In this document: in pieces, positions 58,738 through 64,000 of the stretch
Layout: each line of letters begins with the position of its first letter
Position numbering within the stretch: the first letter of the stretch is position 1
From: Novipirellula artificiosorum
Lineage (GTDB): Bacteria > Planctomycetota > Planctomycetia > Pirellulales > Pirellulaceae
Assembly: GCF_007860135.1 (NCBI RefSeq)
Contig: NZ_SJPV01000011.1
Coordinates: forward strand, 167,875 to 231,874
Length of the DNA stretch: 64,000 nt
Direction: 5' to 3'
The notes under the pieces: model-generated
The model's database searches: none
Seen by the model: only the letters and a program-made list of their open reading frames with translations
What the model was told of the DNA's origin: nothing
Program-made: the position numbers and the translations under genes

Positions 58738-59237
58738 CGGGGCTTCTCCGCTGGTGTCATACGATCGGCCAATCGCCCCACGTTAGCGATTCCACGTCGA
58801 TCGATTCTCGGCTTCTCGTTTTCGAAAACACATTGAATGACCACTTCCGCTTGCTGCTGGTCCGACGTCACGGCAAATGCTGCCGCAAAGGACTTGGCCA
58901 GCAGGTAGGATTCACGCCGGACTCGGCCATCAGGTCGAGTTTCCATGCGGTCGACCTGCTCGGTTTCCACCAAGTAAGTGATTTGCTGTTCGTCGGGCGT
59001 AATGATCTTCATCCCGTTGGCAACCGTTTCGATCGATCGGGCATGATGGACGTCGTCGCGGAAATGCTGGATCAATCGCTGTGTGGTCCGGTTTTGATCC
59101 GATCGTTCGTCCGAGATCGACTTGATCCTCATCGATTGATGGACCAAACCGACGGCCAAAACCATCAAGGAAGTGCCAACGGACATCGATACGACCATCT
59201 CAATCAACGTATGACCGAGGCAAGCTTTGGTGGTCAC
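58734..59237 (-). CDS. GspJ/PilW-like pseudopilin
   Basis: A 167-residue prepilin-like protein. The leader ends at G before HTLIEMVVSMSVGTSLMVL, with Glu5 present. The mature part is typical of the J/W group: a long helix then a beta domain (MKIITPDEQQITYLVE). It overlaps both neighbours by 4 nt (ATGA), indicating one translationally coupled mRNA. Confidence 0.78.
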   Translation of the reverse strand: MTTKACLGHTLIEMVVSMSVGTSLMVLAVGLVHQSMRIKSISDERSDQNRTTQRLIQHFRDDVHHARSIETVANGMKIITPDEQQITYLVETEQVDRMETRPDGRVRRESYLLAKSFAAAFAVTSDQQQAEVVIQCVFENEKPRIDRRGIANVGRLADRMTPAEKPR

Positions 59238-59644
59238 TGGGGCGTCTCCATGGTTGGAGTCGATTCGTCAAGGGTCTCGACCCATCCGGTCAGTCGAATC
59301 GGCTCGGGGTCGCCCATGCGATGCCAATCGATGGAAACCTGGATGCAGCAGGGTTGACGAGATTCGCCCAAAACTTCAGCTTGGACGATCACTTCCGGTA
59401 ATCGGCCAAGGACCAAGTCGGATGCCGTCACCTTGCTGACTTCGGTCACCAACTCGTCGACGGGTAGGCGGACGAGGTGTTCAAGATGGTTGGATAGTTC
59501 GTCGAGAGCGAGTTGATGCTCTCGAGTCTGCATCCACGTTTGGCCACTGCGCACTGCCAACGGCGCGGCGACCGCCATCCCTGTGACCACGAGTGTCGCG
59601 GCAACAAGCAACTCGGTAAGGGTAGAACCTGATCGACACTTCAT
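59234..59644 (-). CDS. GspI/PilV-like pseudopilin
   Basis: A 136-residue product with the prepilin site G before STLTELLVAATLVVTGMAVA and Glu5 present. The short C-terminal domain fits minor pseudopilins of the I/V group. It overlaps the upstream GspF-like gene by 4 nt. Together with the next two genes it makes an I-J-K-like set. Confidence 0.78.
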   Translation of the reverse strand: MKCRSGSTLTELLVAATLVVTGMAVAAPLAVRSGQTWMQTREHQLALDELSNHLEHLVRLPVDELVTEVSKVTASDLVLGRLPEVIVQAEVLGESRQPCCIQVSIDWHRMGDPEPIRLTGWVETLDESTPTMETPQ

Positions 59645-60771
59645 GGTTTGGCCAAGCTTTCAATCAAGTGGGTTAGAAACTGGAAATAGGAAAATCCGAT
59701 CCAAAGGACGATGGCTGCCAATAGCAGCACGACCGCAGGTTGTACAAGTTGGGACCGTTTCTCGCGCGATCGGCCCACTTGTTCGCTTTTCCACGCCGCC
59801 AAATGGCGAAGGGTCCAAACGCGGTCGGGTTGAGTGTTCATTTTTTCGATCGCAATCGATTCGGCATCTGTAATCAGGTTTGCATCCGCCAAACTTGCCC
59901 AGGGCGGCGTTCCCTGTTCGACTTCGTTGCGAGCAAGTAGCAACTTTTGTCGGACACTCGAATCAAAGTGATAGCGGCCAAGGGTCGAAAGAGATCCGGC
60001 GATGGGGCGACCGGCTTCAAGGCTGTCGGCTAACAAACTCATCAGTCTCGCGGAACGCACTCTGGCGATGGAACCGACCCATCGTGAAGCAACGACGCGG
60101 CGTAGGTAGCGGCGAATCGGCCCCGCAAACAAAAGGATGCCCAATGCCACTGCGACGACGACGACGACATGAGCGTAGTTGACAAGGTACTCGCACGTCG
60201 CGACGAGCGATCGAAACGCCCACGGAAGTCGGGGATCTGGACTTTCATCGAGAATTTCGGAATTCAATTCTTCCATGACCGGTGTGATAAATGTCATCAA
60301 GAACACCAGAATCAATGCAGCGATCGCCGTGATCGCTGCCCCATAGATCATCGATTGACGAAGTCCAAGTTGTAGGCGGTTCTCCGTATCGTCGCGTTGA
60401 TCGACCAAACGCTCGAGGGTTGGTTCGATCGTGCCGCATTGAGTGGCAAAGCGGATCGCTAAGACCGTGTCGTCATCGAGCACGTCGGGAGTCTGCTCCA
60501 GTGCATCGATCAGTGACATTCCTTCACCGAGTCGATTGGCAAGCCGTTTGAGTTGACGGCGGTAACCCCCTCGATGTTCCTCAGCCAAATTGCCAACCAA
60601 TACCGCCGTGTCCAGTCGCTGCTTCCACGCGACGAAAAGGACTCGTAGCAGGGCTCGATGCTGTGCCACGCGAGTGTCGCCAGAGAACCGTGTCGAGATC
60701 CTCCAGCGGGGACAGAGTCGATGTTGCAATTCTGTGATGCTGGGAAAGTAATGGGTGAAGATGTCGGACAT
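59641..60771 (-). CDS. GspF-like inner-membrane platform protein 1
   Basis: A 376-residue protein with two GspF/PilC-type halves, each a helical bundle followed by membrane helices (for example YGAAITAIAALILVFLMTFI near 165-185 and the last segment VVLLLAAIVLWIGFSYF). GspF forms the platform for pseudopilus assembly in type II secretion and type IV pili. The start (MSDIFTHYF) shares one base with the stop of the upstream gene (TAATG). It is the longest of three such genes in a row. Confidence 0.82.
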   Translation of the reverse strand: MSDIFTHYFPSITELQHRLCPRWRISTRFSGDTRVAQHRALLRVLFVAWKQRLDTAVLVGNLAEEHRGGYRRQLKRLANRLGEGMSLIDALEQTPDVLDDDTVLAIRFATQCGTIEPTLERLVDQRDDTENRLQLGLRQSMIYGAAITAIAALILVFLMTFITPVMEELNSEILDESPDPRLPWAFRSLVATCEYLVNYAHVVVVVAVALGILLFAGPIRRYLRRVVASRWVGSIARVRSARLMSLLADSLEAGRPIAGSLSTLGRYHFDSSVRQKLLLARNEVEQGTPPWASLADANLITDAESIAIEKMNTQPDRVWTLRHLAAWKSEQVGRSREKRSQLVQPAVVLLLAAIVLWIGFSYFQFLTHLIESLAKP

Positions 60772-61778
60772 TAGCTCAACCCCGAAACGAGACTGACGAG
60801 CGGCGCAAACAGCGAGATGATGACAAAGAAGACGACCAAACCGACCACAAGGGTTGCAAGGTGAGAAGCAAATCCTCCCGTCCAGGCTGCTCGATAGGCG
60901 AGTCGCTCGCGATACATCGCGGATAGCTCTCTCAATAGCGGCACGCTGGGTTCGCCGCAGGGTCCCGCGTTGATGGCATGAATCACGTTCGCGGGCAACT
61001 GTTTGGCCCAAGTCGCATCCGAGATGGGGTCATGGGTGGTTTGGCAATGGTTTGCGAGTCGATAGGAAAGAGTGCGGTAGTAACGGTGCCCACACTGATC
61101 GCCAGCAAACCGAAACGCCTCGTCGGTTGACGCTCCGAGGTCGAACATGTCAGCCAACATTGCCGTCATGCTGGCCATCGCTCGGACACTCGAGGAGTTC
61201 CCAACGAAGAAAAAGCCCAGCAAACCACTCGACAATGCGTAGTGGTTCCACACTCGCACCGCGAAATAGGTGATCGCGGATGCCGCGGCCATTCCCACCA
61301 GGGTGACAAGCGGGGCGTCACTCAATTGACTTGATATCCACAGCAACAACTGTGTCGACGCTGGCAAACGAATGCCAAACTCTTCAAACATGGAACGAAA
61401 ACTGGGTACGATCATCACACTGATGGCGGTCAGGACCAAGAAGGCCAAGACGATCACGGTGATCGGATAGACCCAAACACGTTGACGTTGAGTGCGAAGC
61501 TGTGTTTCCTCGGCCGCATGACGAATCGCATCGCTAAGCGTTGCGGAAACCTTCTCGCCGCTTGCGACACTTGCCAAATGGGGAAGCCACGCCAGCGTCG
61601 ACGGGTCTTGTACGAGCTCCGCTACGGTCGTGCCACCTTCCAGCCGTTTGGCGAGTGCTTGCAGTTCGCGACGACTACTGCCGCTTGGGACTTCATCTGC
61701 CAGGGCGAGCAACGCAGGCACAAGTGATTGACGGTGGGTCAACACTCGTGAGGCATGGGCTTCAATGGCAGAGGACAT
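60771..61778 (-). CDS. GspF-like inner-membrane platform protein 2
   Basis: A 335-residue GspF relative with the same halves, shorter in the first: helical bundle (residues 15-100), membrane helix pair (about 105-125, 155-175), second bundle with GASTDEAFRFAG, and a final helix (VVGLVVFFVIISLFAPLV). It overlaps protein 1 by one base. The 61-bp gap upstream separates it from protein 3. Lower similarity to GspF than to its two neighbours cannot be judged by eye. Confidence 0.78.
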   Translation of the reverse strand: MSSAIEAHASRVLTHRQSLVPALLALADEVPSGSSRRELQALAKRLEGGTTVAELVQDPSTLAWLPHLASVASGEKVSATLSDAIRHAAEETQLRTQRQRVWVYPITVIVLAFLVLTAISVMIVPSFRSMFEEFGIRLPASTQLLLWISSQLSDAPLVTLVGMAAASAITYFAVRVWNHYALSSGLLGFFFVGNSSSVRAMASMTAMLADMFDLGASTDEAFRFAGDQCGHRYYRTLSYRLANHCQTTHDPISDATWAKQLPANVIHAINAGPCGEPSVPLLRELSAMYRERLAYRAAWTGGFASHLATLVVGLVVFFVIISLFAPLVSLVSGLS

Positions 61779-61839
61779 GGGATGGGACCTAAGCGGGACG
61801 GCAAGTGGTGGTGTAAGAAAAGCTTCGAGAGTTCAAGAC

Positions 61840-62769
61840 TCACGTCAATGCTTCGAGGAAGTGCAGCCAAGGCAGAAACAACGCTAACGCATAGGCGAGG
61901 ACGATAGCGCCACCAACAACGGAAGCAGCCACCGCGGGGACGACAAACCGCCAGAGCGTGGCAATGTATGCCGCTTTTTGCTGATAGGTTTTCGCAACAA
62001 ACTGCAGGGCTCGGTCACGAGGTTCGCCTTCAAGATCACCTTGTACCGCCCATCGCAGCAGTGGAGGCATCGAGTCGGTGGTACGACCTGACATCAGCAA
62101 TGCGTCATCAAGTGAAATCTCTCGTTGCATGAGATTTGCAAGGTGACTCGCCGTGTCCGCGTTGTCGCAGGCGTCTTGGTACCGTTTTCCACCCGGAAAG
62201 ACACTCCAGACGATCTGGTTTGCGTGCTTTCGCCAAAGCCAAACTGCAGCAGCAAATCCTGCTATCAGCAGCAAGAGCCAGCCCCAAAACGTTTCCCGTG
62301 CGAAGGTCAAAAAGGCTAACGGTCCATCGCTCAGACCCAACGACCCAAAGTACGCTCGTATTCGTGGTGCGGCGGCAAAAATCAAGTAGATGAAACCAAG
62401 CAGCGCAAGTGCAAAAACTAAGCCTACCTGGAAGAACCATCGCGATAGATTCATCGTCAGTTCGCGTTGTGTTCGAGCGGGTGTGGTCAGCATGTCGAGG
62501 GGCACCGTCGCATCCGCCGTGCGCAGCAGGGTCAACGCAGCTTGTCGATAACGGTCTGGGATCAGGGCTTCATGTTCGATAGCGTGTGCGACCGTTTGCC
62601 CCCGAGCGACCGCGAGCGTCAAGGCTGCATTGATCTTCTCGACAGAACTCGTGACCGATTCTGATGCCGAAGCGCCGCCAAAATCAATCGGGATCCCCGC
62701 AGCGGACAATCCGAGAAGTTGGTCGTTCCATGTCAGAATGCGATCGAGGGGTTTCGAGGTGGTCTGCAT
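61840..62769 (-). CDS. GspF-like inner-membrane platform protein 3
   Basis: A 309-residue protein with the features of a shortened GspF: a helical region (GIPIDFGGASASESVTSS, then VARGQTVAHAIEHE), a membrane helix (FFQVGLVFALALLGFIYLIF), a second pair, and a final helix. It precedes the other two on the same strand. Three such genes side by side without a GspE ATPase in view is unusual. Identification is moderate, because these proteins are divergent. Confidence 0.72.
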   Translation of the reverse strand: MQTTSKPLDRILTWNDQLLGLSAAGIPIDFGGASASESVTSSVEKINAALTLAVARGQTVAHAIEHEALIPDRYRQAALTLLRTADATVPLDMLTTPARTQRELTMNLSRWFFQVGLVFALALLGFIYLIFAAAPRIRAYFGSLGLSDGPLAFLTFARETFWGWLLLLIAGFAAAVWLWRKHANQIVWSVFPGGKRYQDACDNADTASHLANLMQREISLDDALLMSGRTTDSMPPLLRWAVQGDLEGEPRDRALQFVAKTYQQKAAYIATLWRFVVPAVAASVVGGAIVLAYALALFLPWLHFLEALT

Positions 62770-63140
62770 TGTGTTGCGAAGTTGGGGAGGCCGGTTTGGC
62801 GATCAACGCCAGGATCAAACACTCGGTTTGGCTACTCACCCGAACAATGCTTCGGCGGCAAGGATTTGTCTAACAAAACGAAAAAGAAAAGCAACCAATC
62901 ACGCTGACTAACTGGACAGCGCGCGTTTTGTGAGCGGCAAGGCGCTAGCCGCCGGTTATGCCCACGAAATACCGGCGGCTATCGCCTTGCCGCTCAGTCC
63001 GAGATTGATTCGTAAGATTACGGAAAATCGCCACACTAAGTGGCGCTGGTCAATTAAGCCTTGAGCGGTGACAAGAAAACCAATAGCACACATCAAAGCC
63101 ACCGCATCCAAGGGATGTGGCACAAGCCAAGACATCCGAG
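62770..63140. other. 371-bp intergenic region with strong hairpin
   Basis: No gene seen. The region contains the 25-bp-stem hairpin and must hold the start signals for the GspF-like cluster. The hairpin lies behind the stop of the small membrane protein gene and may end its transcript. Confidence 0.6.
62932..62995. repeat. Palindromic hairpin repeat, 25-bp stem
   Basis: The left arm at 62932-62956 (GAGCGGCAAGGCG and CTAGCCGCCGGT) pairs with the right arm at 62971-62995 with one mismatch in 25, around a 14-nt loop. This type of GC-rich element recurs many times in planctomycete genomes as far as I recall, but that is memory, not a search. Confidence 0.8.
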
Positions 63141-63539
63141 TTAGGGAGCGGTTCCAAATTGCTCGGCCTGGTCCCTGCGCCATTGGCTAAATGCTTCGTA
63201 CATGCCCCATTGCGGCCCCACATTCGCTTGCAGGGAAAACGCGGATGCTTTTTGTTGCAATTCCGATGAGGTCGGTCCCTGGAATCGCGGCCGGTAGGTG
63301 TCAAGAAACCCCAACACGGGAACGCTGACCAAAAACAGCAGCATGGCGCAAGCAAAGAACCTTCCCAGCGTTTCTTGAGCCTTCAGGTTCTCGCATTGTT
63401 GCTGGGCAGCCTCGAGCGTGCGCGGGCGATGGTCTTCACTCGGGTGAACGTACCGACCCGCCGATTGGATTAACCGTTCCAACTCGGTCGGTGCCTCGTG
63501 GTGATGGCTGAACCGCTCGGGTCGATGAGAATCACTCAT
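63141..63539 (-). CDS. Small single-span membrane protein
   Basis: A 132-residue protein with one membrane helix (ACAMLLFLVSVPVLGFL, about 63-79), a hydrophilic N-terminal part and a C-terminal extracytoplasmic part. The start overlaps the sigma factor stop by 8 nt, so it is translated with it, as anti-sigma factors often are; no zinc-finger HxxxCxxC motif is visible. It could be an anti-sigma factor of another type or a simple partner. Confidence 0.72.
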   Translation of the reverse strand: MSDSHRPERFSHHHEAPTELERLIQSAGRYVHPSEDHRPRTLEAAQQQCENLKAQETLGRFFACAMLLFLVSVPVLGFLDTYRPRFQGPTSSELQQKASAFSLQANVGPQWGMYEAFSQWRRDQAEQFGTAP

Positions 63540-64000
63540 GGATCACCTCCGCGTCCGAAGAACGCAGTTTGCCCGAGAGTTTCTCGATCGCGTAGCGGTA
63601 GCGACTTGCGGCGGTTGAGGGGCTCACTTCCAGCACTTCCGAAATCTGAGCAAACGTCATGTCTTCCCAGATTTTCAGTACCACCACTTCGCTTTGCTCG
63701 GTCGGCAGCGATCGCAGTGCGGACCAGACGGCTCGTTGCTGGTCTTCGATTTCGATCGGGTCGCTTGAACGCCGAGTCAATAAGTCTGAAAGGTCACCCA
63801 GCAACGACCATCGTTTCTTTTTCCGCAGAATCAAGAGCGACTCATTTCGGACCATTCGCAGCAGGTAGGCCCACGGACGTTCCGCTCGGCACAACAATCG
63901 CGGCTCTCGGGCCACCCGTACCAAGGCCGCCGAGACAGCGTCTTCGGCATCGTGCTGGTTTGCGGTGATCGTCGTCGCGTAGCGCACTAACCGCTGGGCG
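63532..64000 (-). CDS. ECF-type sigma factor, partial at the window edge
   Basis: The reading frame continues off the right end of the window, so the N-terminus is missing. The visible part has region 2 (VRYATTITANQHDAEDAVSA) and region 4 (SEVVVLKIWEDMTFAQISEV, then SRYRYAIEKL). A GTG at 63987 is not the true start, because upstream residues ...AQRL continue the sigma domain. It overlaps the following membrane-protein gene. It may drive the pseudopilin locus downstream, which is inference. Confidence 0.85.
   Translation of the reverse strand, partial: AQRLVRYATTITANQHDAEDAVSAALVRVAREPRLLCRAERPWAYLLRMVRNESLLILRKKKRWSLLGDLSDLLTRRSSDPIEIEDQQRAVWSALRSLPTEQSEVVVLKIWEDMTFAQISEVLEVSPSTAASRYRYAIEKLSGKLRSSDAEVIHE

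Noticed and set aside
63532-63987. Treating the right-edge ECF sigma gene as complete from the GTG at 63987
   Set aside because: In-frame residues upstream of the GTG continue region 2 without a stop to the window end, so the gene is partial.

Overview
The window reads as a chromosomal segment of a planctomycete, most likely a Pirellulaceae member close to Rhodopirellula. This rests on a DUF1559 pilin-like protein with the classic planctomycete N-terminus, a twin-arginine Gfo/Idh/MocA dehydrogenase, an octaheme cytochrome fused to TPRs, a membrane Ser/Thr kinase, many ECF/FecR-type regulators, and hairpin-rich short repeats between genes. No rRNA, tRNA, CRISPR array or intact insertion sequence was recognised.

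Layout. (1) 0.3-0.8 kb: a DUF2752 membrane protein. (2) 1-13 kb: a long co-directional ribosomal protein cluster in S10-spc order (rpsJ, rplC, D, W, B, rpsS, rplV, rpsC, rplP, rpmC, rpsQ, rplN, X, E, rpsN, rpsH, rplF, R, rpsE, rplO, secY). It has no rpmD, and the usual map/infA/rpmJ/rpsM continuation is missing after secY. A strong hairpin separates rplO from secY. A 195-bp repeat lies on each side of the cluster. (3) 14-31 kb: housekeeping and regulatory genes: cardiolipin synthase, serS, M20 dipeptidase, a divergent clpS, mtaB, an ECF sigma factor, an HD-PAS-GGDEF protein, an FAD desaturase-like enzyme, a rhamnose isomerase/NCS1-permease group, and pyruvate kinase. (4) 31-34 kb: an octaheme cytochrome and a minisatellite-containing secreted protein. 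(5) 34.6-41.5 kb, minus strand: a tightly packed set of membrane Ser/Thr kinase, two different membrane-anchored P-loop GTPases, and a MotA/TolQ/ExbB channel protein. (6) 41.7-46 kb: PIG-L deacetylase, then PII-like protein, NtrB-like kinase and NtrC-like regulator. (7) 46-51 kb: two NfeD proteins, flotillin-like FloA and a small protein. (8) 51-54.7 kb: an STN-like secreted protein, a Gfo/Idh/MocA oxidoreductase and a helical-repeat protein. (9) 54.8-64 kb, minus strand: an ECF sigma factor (cut by the window edge), a small membrane protein, three consecutive GspF-like proteins, four pseudopilin-like proteins with ATGA overlaps, and a large FecR-like membrane protein.

The best candidates for undescribed systems are the kinase/GTPase/GTPase/ExbB-like operon (34.6-41.5 kb) and the triple-GspF pseudopilin locus (54.8-62.8 kb), which shows no secretion ATPase or ordinary secretin in view. 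Smaller points of interest are an apparent ATT start codon in rpsE, a 62-nt overlap of rpsC and rplP, a ClpS with a changed degron pocket, a PII protein lacking its C-terminal ATP-binding tail, and four families of hairpin/MITE-like repeats.
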